Source: Paenibacillus phoenicis
GTDB lineage: Bacteria > Bacillota > Bacilli > Paenibacillales > Paenibacillaceae
Direction of reading: 5' to 3'
NCBI RefSeq assembly: GCF_034718895.1
Contig: NZ_JAYERP010000001.1
Location: 1,054,001-1,118,000 of the forward strand
Length of the DNA: 64,000 nt
Positions 24,903 through 33,327 of the stretch are shown here, piece by piece. Numbering within the stretch: position 1 is the stretch's first letter; every line of letters begins with the position of its first letter. A program made the translations under genes and the position numbers. A model generated the notes under the pieces. That model was not told the DNA's origin, searched no databases, and saw nothing but the letters and a program-made list of their open reading frames with translations.

Positions 24903-27209
24903 ATGGCGATCGATTTGGAGAAAGAACGCCGCTCCGGCACGGTTGAGCAGCGCGTGGTTTATGAGTCAGGAAATGAAATGGCAGCTTATGCGGCCAGCCA
25001 GATCAATTATCATATTATGGGGTACTTTCCGATTTCCCCTTCCACCGAGGTAGCGCAATTTCTCGATTTGATGAAAGCAAACGGACAGCATGACATCAAG
25101 CTGATTCCATCGGACGGCGAACATAGCTCAGCCGGTATCTGCTACGGCGCTTCAACCGCCGGCGGTCGGGTATTTAACGCGACCAGTGCTCAAGGTTACT
25201 TGTACATGCTGGAGCAAATGCCGGTGCAGTCCGGCACGCGTTTCCCTATGGTCATGAACTTGGTTTGTCGTTCCATTTCCGGACCGCTGGATATTCACGG
25301 CGACCATTCGGACCTTTATTTTGCGCTAAACACCGGTTGGCCGATCCTGATGTGCCGAGATCCGCAAGCGGTATACGATATGAACCTGATCGCGATCAAG
25401 CTGGCTGAGGATCCGGAGGTAAGGCTGCCGGTGCTTGTCGCGTCCGACGGATACTTTACGTCCCACCAAAAGCGGCGCGTGCATACCTTCGCAAACCGTG
25501 AGGACGTTTTGAAATTCGTTGGTGAACGCCCGCCGGGCGGCTTCCCGCATACGCTGGATCGCAACAACCCGATTACCGTCGGGCCGTACATGAACGAGCC
25601 GGATTACATCAATAACTGCTATCAGCAGTCCGTAGCGATGTATAACGCGGAACGCGTCTTTGAACGGATTGCCGGCGAATATGCGGAATTGACCGGACGC
25701 GAGTACAAAATGCTGGATCTGTACCGGATGGAAGACGCAGAGGTGGCGGTTTTCCTCATGAACTCGGCATCTGAAATTATTAAAGACGTCGTGGATGATT
25801 TGCGCCGCCAAGGCATCAAAGCCGGCTCGATCGCACCAAATATGATTCGGCCCTTCCCGCAAAGACAAATTGCCGAAGCGCTGAAGAACGTGAAAGCGAT
25901 CACGGTCGGCGACCGCGGTGATTCCTATGGCGCTTATGGCGGTAATATGGTTAATGAGATTAAAGCTGCGCTGTTCACGCATGGAAATCATACAACGAAG
26001 GTCATCAGCCGGATATACGGTCTGGGGGGCAAGGAGTTTTATGCCGAGGACGGGCATCACTTCTTCCAATTGGCGATCGAAGCGGCGAAAACAGGCCGGG
26101 TAGAAGTGCCGTTTGATTACTATGGACATACCCCGGGGGATCCGGAGAAAGCGCCTAAGCGGGTGCTGAATCCGCTGAAGTTTGAGGACCTGAAGACCGG
26201 CCTGATCACGGTCACGAAGAATGAAGAAACCGGCAAGCTTGGCGTGCGCATTCCGCCGCTTCGCGCATTAACGAAGAAGCCAAAGCGGATTGCACCGGGG
26301 CATGGGGCCTGTCCGGGCTGCGGGATTTTCTCCGGTCTAGAGCTGTTCTTTAAAGGGATCGAAGGCGACATCGTGGCCCTGTTCCATACGGGCTGCGCGA
26401 TGGTCGTCACGACTGGGTATCCGTATTCGTCCCATAAAGCGACGTACATCCATAACCTGTTCCAGAACGGAGCGGCCACTTTGTCCGGTGTCGTCGAAAT
26501 GTTCTGGGAAAGAAAACGCCGCGGTGAGCTCGACGAGCTTGGCCTGAAGGACGATTTTACGTTCGTGATGGTTACCGGCGACGGAGGCATGGACATCGGC
26601 ATGGGGCCGGCGATCGGAGCGGCGCTGCGCGGTCATAAAATGATCATCATCGAGTATGATAACGAAGGATATATGAATACCGGGGCACAGCTGTCGTATT
26701 CGACCCCGCTTGGCCACCGTACCTCTACGTCGAACATCGGCAAAGCGCAGCAAGGCAAAACGTTCCAGCACAAAGACACGCCGCAAATCATGGCGGCCAC
26801 CAACATTCCTTACGTGTTTACCGGCAGCGAGGCTTACCCGCAGGATTTGGTGAAGAAAGCAGCCAAAGCCCAATGGTACGCGCAAAATGAAGGACTGGTT
26901 TATGGTAAAATATTAACAGCCTGCCCGCTCAACTGGATTTCGCCGGACGATCAGGGCACGAATATCATCGACGCTGCCGTTAACTCCTGCTTCTTCCCGC
27001 TGTACGAGGTGGAGCATGGTCAAACCACAATCACGTACAATCCGGAGGAGAAGGGCAACCGCATTCCGCTGGCGGATTGGCTGAAGACGATGGGCAAGAC
27101 CCGTCATTTGACGAAGCCGGAGAACGCTGAGGCTCTTGCGGAGTTCGAACAAGAGGTAGAACGGCGTTGGAAAATCCTTCTGGCTAAACACGAACATCCT
27201 TATCTCTAA
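24903..27209 (+). CDS. 2-oxoacid:ferredoxin oxidoreductase, fused alpha-beta subunit
   Basis: A 768-residue fusion: alpha domains first (MGYFPISPSTEVAQFLDLM, DGEHSSAGICYGASTAGG) and a beta, TPP-binding part after about residue 460 (GHGACPGCGIFSG, TGDGGMDIGMGPAIGAAL, DNEGYMNTGAQLS). With the upstream gamma-delta subunit it makes a complete pyruvate- or branched-chain-2-oxoacid:ferredoxin oxidoreductase. This layout differs from KorAB in the same window, so the substrates probably differ. ATG 24903 is preferred over 24894, which is only two bases from the ribosome site AAAGGTGG. Which 2-oxoacid is used cannot be read from sequence. Confidence 0.9.
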   Translation: MAIDLEKERRSGTVEQRVVYESGNEMAAYAASQINYHIMGYFPISPSTEVAQFLDLMKANGQHDIKLIPSDGEHSSAGICYGASTAGGRVFNATSAQGYLYMLEQMPVQSGTRFPMVMNLVCRSISGPLDIHGDHSDLYFALNTGWPILMCRDPQAVYDMNLIAIKLAEDPEVRLPVLVASDGYFTSHQKRRVHTFANREDVLKFVGERPPGGFPHTLDRNNPITVGPYMNEPDYINNCYQQSVAMYNAERVFERIAGEYAELTGREYKMLDLYRMEDAEVAVFLMNSASEIIKDVVDDLRRQGIKAGSIAPNMIRPFPQRQIAEALKNVKAITVGDRGDSYGAYGGNMVNEIKAALFTHGNHTTKVISRIYGLGGKEFYAEDGHHFFQLAIEAAKTGRVEVPFDYYGHTPGDPEKAPKRVLNPLKFEDLKTGLITVTKNEETGKLGVRIPPLRALTKKPKRIAPGHGACPGCGIFSGLELFFKGIEGDIVALFHTGCAMVVTTGYPYSSHKATYIHNLFQNGAATLSGVVEMFWERKRRGELDELGLKDDFTFVMVTGDGGMDIGMGPAIGAALRGHKMIIIEYDNEGYMNTGAQLSYSTPLGHRTSTSNIGKAQQGKTFQHKDTPQIMAATNIPYVFTGSEAYPQDLVKKAAKAQWYAQNEGLVYGKILTACPLNWISPDDQGTNIIDAAVNSCFFPLYEVEHGQTTITYNPEEKGNRIPLADWLKTMGKTRHLTKPENAEALAEFEQEVERRWKILLAKHEHPYL

Positions 27210-27325
27210 AAACAGGCCAGAAAGTGGACAAAACACGATATTAGGGGAAGCGGCAATGTGCAGCTTCTTTTATGATCAAAGCGTTATTCGGAAGCTTACA
27301 TCCCGAATGGAAGGAGAGTGAGAGG

Positions 27326-28324
27326 ATGAACCCATCCTTTCGTGCATTTCGCGTACACCAGGACGAGTCCGGGTTTCGGTCAGGGGTCGAGCAGGTAGAC
27401 TTCTCGGCGCTTCCTGACGCCGATGTGACCGTCAAGGTGCATTATTCCAGCGTCAACTATAAAGACGGATTGGCAAGCATACCAGAGGGAAAAATCGTTA
27501 AAACCTATCCATTTATCCCCGGCATTGATCTGGCCGGGGAGGTAATCGCCTCCCGCGATCCGCGGCTGAAGCCCGGGGACCGGGTGCTGTGCACCGGTTA
27601 CGGGCTTGGCGTGACGCACGCGGGCGGGTTTGCTGAAGTCGCCCGTGTCCCGGGCGACTGGCTGGTGACGCTGCCGGAAGGCCTTTCGTTCCGCGAAGCA
27701 ATGGCAATCGGAACGGCCGGGTTTACGGCAGCGTTGTCGGTCCGGCGCCTGCTCGATAACGGGCTGGCGCCCGGACAAGGGCCGGTGCTCGTCCTCGGCG
27801 CCACCGGCGGCGTGGGCAGCATGGCCGTGGCGATCCTCAGCCGGCTTGGGGTTACTGTCACCGCGGTCACGGGCAAGCCGCAGGCGCGGGAGAAGCTGGC
27901 GGCCTTCGGCGCCGCCGAGGTCCTCTCCCGTGAGGAGGCGGCTTCGGGAGCCAAAGGCGCCCTTGGCAAAGAGCGCTGGGCGGCCATCGTTGACCCGGTG
28001 GGGGGGGCTATGACGGCCGATCTGCTGAAATCGGTTCGTTATGGCGGCTCGATCGCCTTGTCGGGGTTAACCGGCGGCAGCGGGATCGAAACGAACGTGT
28101 ATCCCTTTATTTTACGCGGTGTGAATTTGCTGGGGATCGATTCCGTATTTTGTCCGGAGCCGCTGCGGCGCGAGCTTTGGCAGCTTCTGGCCGGACCGTG
28201 GAAGCCGGAGCCGGTGCTGGCCTCTGGCATCACCGAGTATCCGCTGGAGAAGCTCCCGGAGGCGCTTCGTACCGTACTGGCCGGGGAAGCCATCGGACGC
28301 CAGGTCATTTCCTTCATCAACTGA
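27326..28324 (+). CDS. Acrylyl-CoA reductase / YhdH-type quinone oxidoreductase (MDR family)
   Basis: A 333-residue medium-chain dehydrogenase without the zinc ligands, of the AcuI/YhdH group that reduces acrylyl-CoA or related enoyl substrates with NADPH. N-terminal SSVNYKDGLAS, FIPGIDLAGEV, the nucleotide-binding LGATGGVGSMAVAIL and GLTGG are characteristic. ATG 27326 follows AAGGAGAG; the frame extends upstream to 27272 without a ribosome site. It is 116 nt after the oxidoreductase gene and co-oriented; it could dispose of toxic enoyl-CoA intermediates, but this is inference. Confidence 0.87.
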   Translation: MNPSFRAFRVHQDESGFRSGVEQVDFSALPDADVTVKVHYSSVNYKDGLASIPEGKIVKTYPFIPGIDLAGEVIASRDPRLKPGDRVLCTGYGLGVTHAGGFAEVARVPGDWLVTLPEGLSFREAMAIGTAGFTAALSVRRLLDNGLAPGQGPVLVLGATGGVGSMAVAILSRLGVTVTAVTGKPQAREKLAAFGAAEVLSREEAASGAKGALGKERWAAIVDPVGGAMTADLLKSVRYGGSIALSGLTGGSGIETNVYPFILRGVNLLGIDSVFCPEPLRRELWQLLAGPWKPEPVLASGITEYPLEKLPEALRTVLAGEAIGRQVISFIN

Positions 28325-28416
28325 AACGGAACTCATGGTATAAATTGGGGGATCTTGAGACAACCTAACACCATCGGCCGAAGCTGGCTTAGCTTAGGGT
28401 AAAGGATGGGATACCA

Positions 28417-28956
28417 ATGAGATGGTGGAAGGCAGGATTGGGAATGGCCTTGGCGCTCTCTTTAACCGTAGGGTGCGGTAATGTGCAACGGGTCGCCAAG
28501 GAAGAAATGAGCAAGTATAGCATGCAAAGCTATCGGCAAGGAAACGAACGCCAATTAACGACAGGGAAGACGCTTAATACGGCGCTGTTGCAATCTTTGA
28601 AAGCGGAATGCGCGAAGCGCGGGATTAAACTGACCCATGAAACCTATGCCGAAGGGCTGGACGGGAATATTAGCTACAGTTATTTTATTAACGGGGATGC
28701 GCGGCATTTTATTATCGTACATGTATTTCCCAGCGAGCAAGAACGGATTCGCGAAATTTCCGAGATTTATGGAACCGGGGACGGCAAGCAGGCGATCTCA
28801 GCGCAGTCGGCTTCCAGTCAGGCTGCCGTCATCTCGGTGAAGGGCAACGCCGCCTTGGTTTATTCGTCCAGCGCGCAGAAGGACAGTCAATACCGGGAAG
28901 AGATGCAGGCGGTATTTGGTAAACTGCTGAACCAAATGAATAATACATCGAAGTAA
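28417..28956 (+). CDS. Putative lipoprotein of unknown function
   Basis: A 179-residue protein with a lipoprotein signal peptide (MRWWKAGLGMALALSLTVGC, lipobox LTVGC), predicting attachment to the outer face of the membrane by Cys20. The mature part contains an ISYSYFINGDARHFIIVHVF beta segment and a serine-rich linker (SAQSASSQAAV). No known domain was recognised. The ATG follows AAAGGATGGG. It is followed by a strong terminator, so it is likely a single transcription unit. Confidence 0.75.
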   Translation: MRWWKAGLGMALALSLTVGCGNVQRVAKEEMSKYSMQSYRQGNERQLTTGKTLNTALLQSLKAECAKRGIKLTHETYAEGLDGNISYSYFINGDARHFIIVHVFPSEQERIREISEIYGTGDGKQAISAQSASSQAAVISVKGNAALVYSSSAQKDSQYREEMQAVFGKLLNQMNNTSK

Positions 28957-28978
28957 ATGGCAAAGCGTTTCCCAATAC

Positions 28979-29027
28979 AAAACCAACCGCTGCCTTCGTT
29001 TAAGGAAGGAGAGCGGTTGGTTTTTTG
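28979..29027 (+). terminator. Terminator of the lipoprotein gene
   Basis: AACCAACCGCT pairs with AGCGGTTGGTT over a loop that itself folds (CCTTCG...AAGG), followed by T6. A group II intron 5' end starts four bases past this T run. Confidence 0.9.
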
Positions 29028-29030
29028 CAT

Positions 29031-29100
29031 GTGCGCCCGGCATGGGCGATAACTAGGCGGTGAAAGTCCGCTACAGGCTACTCAATTAATGGGTAGCCTC
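29031..29100 (+). mobile_element. 5'-end relic of a class IIC group II intron
   Basis: The segment begins GTGCGCCCGGCATGGGCG and continues with CGGTGAAAGTCCG and a GGCTAC...GTAGCC hairpin. This matches the start of domain I of class IIC introns (the Oceanobacillus iheyensis intron begins GUGUGCCCGGCAUGGGUG and has GGGUGAGAGUCCC). Class IIC introns insert just downstream of intrinsic terminators, exactly this position. Only about 70 bases remain; no maturase gene or domain V is nearby, so it is a dead 5' stub abutting the end of moaB. Confidence 0.8.
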
Positions 29101-29111
29101 CTATCCGATTT

Positions 29112-29624
29112 CTACTTCTTATAGATTTCTCGCATGACGTGACGCAGCTCTGGAAGGATAATCCGTTCCATCGCCAGCTTGACTGCGCCCTGCGAACCGG
29201 GCATGGAGAAAACCGCCGTATTGCCGATCGTTCCGGCGATCGCGCGGCTGAGGATGGCGGCCGAGCCGATATCTTCCGTAAAGCTGAGGTAACGGAAAAT
29301 TTCCCCAAACCCCGGCATCTCTTTGTTCAGAAGGCTGCGCACCGCCTCAAACGTCGTATCCCGCGGCGCAATGCCAGTGCCGCCGCTTAGCAGAACCGCT
29401 TCGATCGTATTGTCCGAAGCCGCTTCCCGCAGCAGCTGGCGGATGCCGTTATAATCGTCCTTAACGATCATATAGCGGGCAACGTGATACCCGTGCTGCC
29501 GAAGCAGCTCTTGGATCAACCGGCCGCTGGTATCGTTTTCTTCGGTCCGTGTATCGGAGACAGTAATGACGAAACAAGATACTTCATCCGGCGCTTCCAT
29601 CCGGTGTTCATCGACGGATCTCAT
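29112..29624 (-). CDS. moaB: Molybdenum cofactor biosynthesis protein MoaB (MogA/MoaB family)
   Basis: A 170-residue MoCF-fold protein predicted to bind or adenylylate molybdopterin. The family motifs FVITVSDTRTEENDTSG, LLSGGTGIAPRDTTFEAV and FSMPGSQGAVKLAM are clear. ATG 29624 follows GGAAAGGAAG; a longer frame to 29729 has no support. It lies divergently beside a CobW GTPase. No other molybdopterin genes are in the window, and its 3' end abuts the intron relic, so no clear terminator is seen. Confidence 0.92.
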   Translation of the reverse strand: MRSVDEHRMEAPDEVSCFVITVSDTRTEENDTSGRLIQELLRQHGYHVARYMIVKDDYNGIRQLLREAASDNTIEAVLLSGGTGIAPRDTTFEAVRSLLNKEMPGFGEIFRYLSFTEDIGSAAILSRAIAGTIGNTAVFSMPGSQGAVKLAMERIILPELRHVMREIYKK

Positions 29625-29801
29625 CGTGTTCGCTTCCTTTCCTTGGAGGTTAATTCCATTGTACCATGTTTGACGGGCTTGAGCTTGTCCAGGAGCAGAT
29701 CTGAGGCGGAACAGGAAATGTGGTTGCATGTCCGGGATGGTTGGTGTACACTCGCATTCGAATGGCTTTATCCTTTATCCCGATTGCAGGAGGTTGTTGA
29801 G

Positions 29802-30824
29802 GTGGGAAGCAGGGTGACACCCGTTTTTATATTGTCCGGATTTTTAGGAAGCGGTAAAACGACGCTGCTCCAGCGGCTGATCCGTCACTGGCAGGAGCAG
29901 GGGCTTCGTCCGGCCGTGATCATGAACGAAATCGGAGACGTCAATCTCGATGGATTGCTCGTTTCCAGCGAAGTGCCGATGGCGGAGATGCTGGGCGGCT
30001 GTATTTGCTGCACGATTCGCGGCGACTTGAGCGTGCAGATGGCGGAGCTGATCGAAGGGGAGAAGCCGGACCTGATCGTTATTGAGGCGACAGGCGCGGG
30101 CAATCCGATGGAAATCTTTGATGCGGTGACCGAAGTGTCGCTTTATCTCAAACTGGACATCAAGCCGATGGTGACCGTGGTGGATGCAGCCCATCTGGCC
30201 GAGCTGTACGCATCCCAGCAGGGGAAGTCCTACCGGCTTATGGTGGAGCAGATCCGCTGCGGGTCCGTATTGATCTTAAATAAAATGGACTTGCTTGAGC
30301 CTGATCGCCAGCAGGAAATGACGGCGTTTCTTCGCCGCATGAACCCTTACGCTCGAATCATTCCGGCAGTGAAATGTGAAGTTGATTTGCCGTCATTATG
30401 GGCGCAACACCAAGCTCATGATCACACCCACGATCATGAGGGTCACAACCACGAGCATCACCATGATCATCATGCGGCGCATAGTCATGATCATCACCAT
30501 GGACATCCTCACGCGTCGCATGAGCATGTTACTGTCTATACGCACTATTTCGACGGGCCGGTGGACAGCGAGGACTTTGAGCGATTTATTGCCGAGCTGC
30601 CCCGGGAAGTCTACCGCGGCAAAGGGGTTTTGCGATTTACCGATACAGCCAGCCGGTTCCTGTTCCAATATGCGTATAGGGAAGCCGATTACCTGAAAAT
30701 CACACCGCAAGGGGACGTGCCTGACGTTGCCGTGTTTATCGGAGAGCACTTCGACAAGCAGGGTTTAGCACAGCGGCTGCACGCCCTGGAGCGCAACGTA
30801 TCGGATAATAGTAACGAACGTTAA
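29802..30824 (+). CDS. CobW/COG0523-family GTPase, probable zinc metallochaperone
   Basis: A 340-residue G3E GTPase with Walker A GFLGSGKTT (residues 13-21), the metal-binding CxCC motif GGCICC (Cys67, Cys69, Cys70), NKMDLLEP as the guanine-specificity loop, and the CobW C-terminal domain after residue 250. Between the two domains is a remarkable loop with 21 histidines in about 43 residues (for example HNHEHHHDHHAAHSHDHHHGH), able to bind or store Zn, Ni or Co. GTG 29802 follows AGGAGG by eight bases; the frame is open further upstream but without homology. The metal is probably Zn. No Zur-box was recognised. Confidence 0.9.
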   Translation: MGSRVTPVFILSGFLGSGKTTLLQRLIRHWQEQGLRPAVIMNEIGDVNLDGLLVSSEVPMAEMLGGCICCTIRGDLSVQMAELIEGEKPDLIVIEATGAGNPMEIFDAVTEVSLYLKLDIKPMVTVVDAAHLAELYASQQGKSYRLMVEQIRCGSVLILNKMDLLEPDRQQEMTAFLRRMNPYARIIPAVKCEVDLPSLWAQHQAHDHTHDHEGHNHEHHHDHHAAHSHDHHHGHPHASHEHVTVYTHYFDGPVDSEDFERFIAELPREVYRGKGVLRFTDTASRFLFQYAYREADYLKITPQGDVPDVAVFIGEHFDKQGLAQRLHALERNVSDNSNER

Positions 30825-30837
30825 GCCAAATTGACCA

Positions 30838-30872
30838 AGAGAACCGCGAGTCCATCGCGGTTTTCTTCTTTT
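30838..30872 (+). terminator. Terminator of the CobW gene
   Basis: AGAACCGCGA pairs with TCGCGGTTTTCT, followed by T-rich sequence. Confidence 0.8.
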
Positions 30873-30943
30873 TGGCGTCGATTAAATTAAATCTCCCCGG
30901 GGTAACCTAAAACTGCTTTTTTCTTGAAGAGGGAGAGAATCAC

Positions 30944-31917
30944 ATGAATGGAAAATCGAAAAACTCCACGAAGTTCGTTCCTTATGTGTCAGCTAAGCGC
31001 TCCTTGCCGTCGTTTTCGGGATCATTTTGGCCGTTGTGTTTGCCGCGGCGAACGCCTATCTAGGGCTGAAAATCGGTCTGACCGTCAGCGCCTCCATTCC
31101 GGCGGTGGTGATATCCTTGGCGGTGCTGCGAGGGCTATTCCGGCGCAAATCGATCCTGGAAAACAACATCGTGCAGACGATGACAACCGCCGGTGAAGCG
31201 GTGGCGGCTGGCGCCATCTTTACCCTCCCGGCGCTGTATATGTGGGATTTGAATCCCAGCCAGCAAATGATCAGCTTTGTCGTGCTGATCGGCGGGTTCC
31301 TGGGCGTAGCCATGATGGTTCCGCTAAGACGGCTGTTGATCGTGAATGAACATGAAACGCTGCCTTATCCGGAAGGGACGGCCTGTGCCGAGGTGCTGGT
31401 CTCCGGGGAGACCGTCGGCCGGAGCGCCCGCATGGTCTCGCTTGGCTTTGGCGTTGGCGGCCTGGTCAAAGCGTTAGGCGATGGCTTCATGTTATTTAAG
31501 ACGGAGATTGAAACAACAATCTTTCGCTTCAGAAACGCCGTCATCGGGATGGATACGTATCCAGCCCTGCTGGGCGTTGGCTATATTATCGGGCCGCGGA
31601 TCGCCGGGCAAATGCTGGCCGGCGGGATTCTGGCCTGGCTGGTGCTGATTCCGATGATCGGCTTTTTTGGCGCCAACTCGGCGGGGGCAGTAGCGCCTTC
31701 GCTGTCCCCAATCGCCGAACTTGATGCCTGGGGGATTTGGGGCGATTACATTCGCTATATCGGCGCAGGGGCGGTAGCCGCCGGCGGCTTGATTACGCTC
31801 ATAAAAACGTTGCCGATGCTGTACAGCTCCTTGCGCTCCACGCTGAACGGCCTGATGCAGCGCTCCGCATTCAACGAGAAGACGACGATCGACCGCACCA
31901 AAAACAACGTCACCTGA
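30944..31917 (+). pseudogene. OPT-family oligopeptide transporter remnant
   Basis: A good ribosome site (GAGGGAGAG) and ATG 30944 begin MNGKSKNSTKFVPYVSA, a normal OPT N-terminus, but that frame then ends at a TAG. The rest of the first transmembrane region (LLAVVFGIILAVVFAAANAYLGLKIG split over 31001 onward) continues in another frame, so a frameshifting deletion has occurred near 30990-31000. The second frame runs to 31917 through six or more hydrophobic segments and stops at about residue 320, roughly half the family length (about 640). The missing C-terminal half joins straight into the next, PqqD-like gene. The product is almost certainly non-functional. Confidence 0.85.
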
Positions 31918-31943
31918 AAGCGCCCGAACTTAACCTGTTGGAG

Positions 31944-32279
31944 ATGATCCCTTGCTTGCAGCCGCATCTGAAGGTGGCGACAGGGGAGGATGGACGGACC
32001 GAACTGTTGCTGCCTCGCCGCAGTTGGCTGGAGCGTCAATCGGTTCGTTATCTGAAACAACCGCCGGTCATTCATGTGCACCTCGATGAGCTTGGGAGCG
32101 AGGTCGTATCCCGCTGCGACGGCACCCATACGGTAGGTGAGATCGCCGAAACGGTCAAGACGAGGTTCGGGGAAGCCGCAGAGCCGCTCCTGCCAAGGCT
32201 TCGCAAATTTATTGAGATCCTGGAAGCGAATGGCTGGCTTCGCTGGGCGGAAGAACGGCAGAAGGAGCAACCCGGGTAA
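31944..32279 (+). CDS. PqqD-like protein, possibly 5'-truncated
   Basis: About 111 residues with the PqqD/winged-helix layout: SVRYLKQPPVIHVHLDELG, CDGTHTVGEIAETVKTRFG, then LPRLRKFIEILEANGW. PqqD-like domains bind peptides in RiPP-type or related systems. The frame runs upstream as KAPELNLLEMIPCLQPHLKV straight from the OPT remnant, and no ribosome site is at proper spacing from ATG 31944. The deletion that removed the OPT 3' half therefore may also have removed this gene's start. Its role is unknown and expression is uncertain. Confidence 0.6.
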   Translation: MIPCLQPHLKVATGEDGRTELLLPRRSWLERQSVRYLKQPPVIHVHLDELGSEVVSRCDGTHTVGEIAETVKTRFGEAAEPLLPRLRKFIEILEANGWLRWAEERQKEQPG

Positions 32280-32367
32280 GCGTGGATCCCTTGTCGGACG
32301 TAAAAGGGGAAAGGGTGCAACCTTTTTGGTGGACAGGCCGTCTAGGAGGGGCAGAGGTGATAAAGAC

Positions 32368-33279
32368 ATGAATAAAACAAAACTAAAATCCAAACTGAAT
32401 AACCACCGCAAGATAAAACTGGCTGCCAGCCTTATGATGACCAGTTCGCTGCTTCTGGCCTCCTCTGTGTCCGCCTTCAGCGATGTTCAAGGACAGGACG
32501 CGAAGATAACGGAAGCTTTGCAACAGAAAGGGATCATTCAAGGGATCACGAAAGACCATTTCGTTCCGCTCGGCAAGCTGACCGGTGCGCAAGGTATTCA
32601 TATGATCGTGAAGGCGTTGGAGCTCAAGCCGAAAGCCGGCGGCTCACTGCAACCTTCGGGTCATACTGAATGGTACGCATCCTCGCTGCGGATTGCAGAG
32701 GATAACGGCATTAAGTTGCCGAAGGATTTTGCGCCTAATGCCGAGCTGAGCCGGGAAGCCTTCGCCGATCTTCTGATGCAGGCCATTAACGTCACGGGAA
32801 ATTACCCGACCATTAAAATGTATATTGAGGTCGCCGATGCCGACCAAATGAATCCGGATTATGCGAACAGCATTCAGACCTTGCTGCTGATGAAGATCGC
32901 TAGTCTGGATGAGCAGGGGGAATTTCACCCGAAACAGGCGATTACGCGGATTGAAGCAGCCCGGCTCGTTCACAATGCTGCTGATTTCGTAAACAAATAT
33001 AAGGAAGCGGAGCAAGACGTGCAGGATCAGGTGAGCTTTGAAGTCGAGAAAGTAAATGAGCAAATCAATAAAGTGGTCCTGACCCGGGCCCAGCAGCCGA
33101 ATCCGGGCTACGGCATACGCGTCGCCAAAGTCGAGTTCACAGGGAAAACGGCTACCGTGTATTATGAGTTGCTATCCCCTGAGCCCGATAAAGATTACAT
33201 CCAAGTTATCACCGATACGAAAGCGGAAACGTACGTCTCCAGCGAGTATCAGGTGGAAATCAAGCGTTTGTCCGAATAA
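32368..33279 (+). CDS. Secreted S-layer-homology (SLH) domain protein
   Basis: A 303-residue exported protein with a signal peptide (basic start, SLMMTSSLLLASSVSA, cleavage before FSDV). Two to three SLH-like repeats follow (FSDVQGQDAKITEALQQKGI, APNAELSREAFADLLMQAI, FHPKQAITRIEAARLV), which bind pyruvylated cell-wall polymers. The C-terminal part (VEKVNEQINKVVLTRAQQPN onward) is a small beta domain of unknown function. ATG 32368 follows AGAGGTGATAAAG. A bidirectional terminator follows. It is likely an envelope protein; the exact role is unknown. Confidence 0.85.
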   Translation: MNKTKLKSKLNNHRKIKLAASLMMTSSLLLASSVSAFSDVQGQDAKITEALQQKGIIQGITKDHFVPLGKLTGAQGIHMIVKALELKPKAGGSLQPSGHTEWYASSLRIAEDNGIKLPKDFAPNAELSREAFADLLMQAINVTGNYPTIKMYIEVADADQMNPDYANSIQTLLLMKIASLDEQGEFHPKQAITRIEAARLVHNAADFVNKYKEAEQDVQDQVSFEVEKVNEQINKVVLTRAQQPNPGYGIRVAKVEFTGKTATVYYELLSPEPDKDYIQVITDTKAETYVSSEYQVEIKRLSE

Positions 33280-33290
33280 CGGCAAAAGGA

Positions 33291-33326
33291 AACAACCGTT
33301 CCTAATCATCAGGAACGGTTGTTTTT
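33291..33326. terminator. Bidirectional terminator between the SLH gene and the ABC exporter
   Basis: AACAACCGTTCC pairs perfectly with GGAACGGTTGTT across nine bases, with a T run on the plus side and A-rich flank on the other. Confidence 0.9.
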
Positions 33327-33327
33327 A

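Noticed and set aside
30948..31196. Independent 82-codon gene at the OPT start
   Set aside because: It is a third frame within the OPT remnant, with composition of a shadow frame.
31737..31943. N-terminal extension of the PqqD-like gene
   Set aside because: It overlaps the OPT remnant in another frame and resembles nothing; most of it is a shadow.
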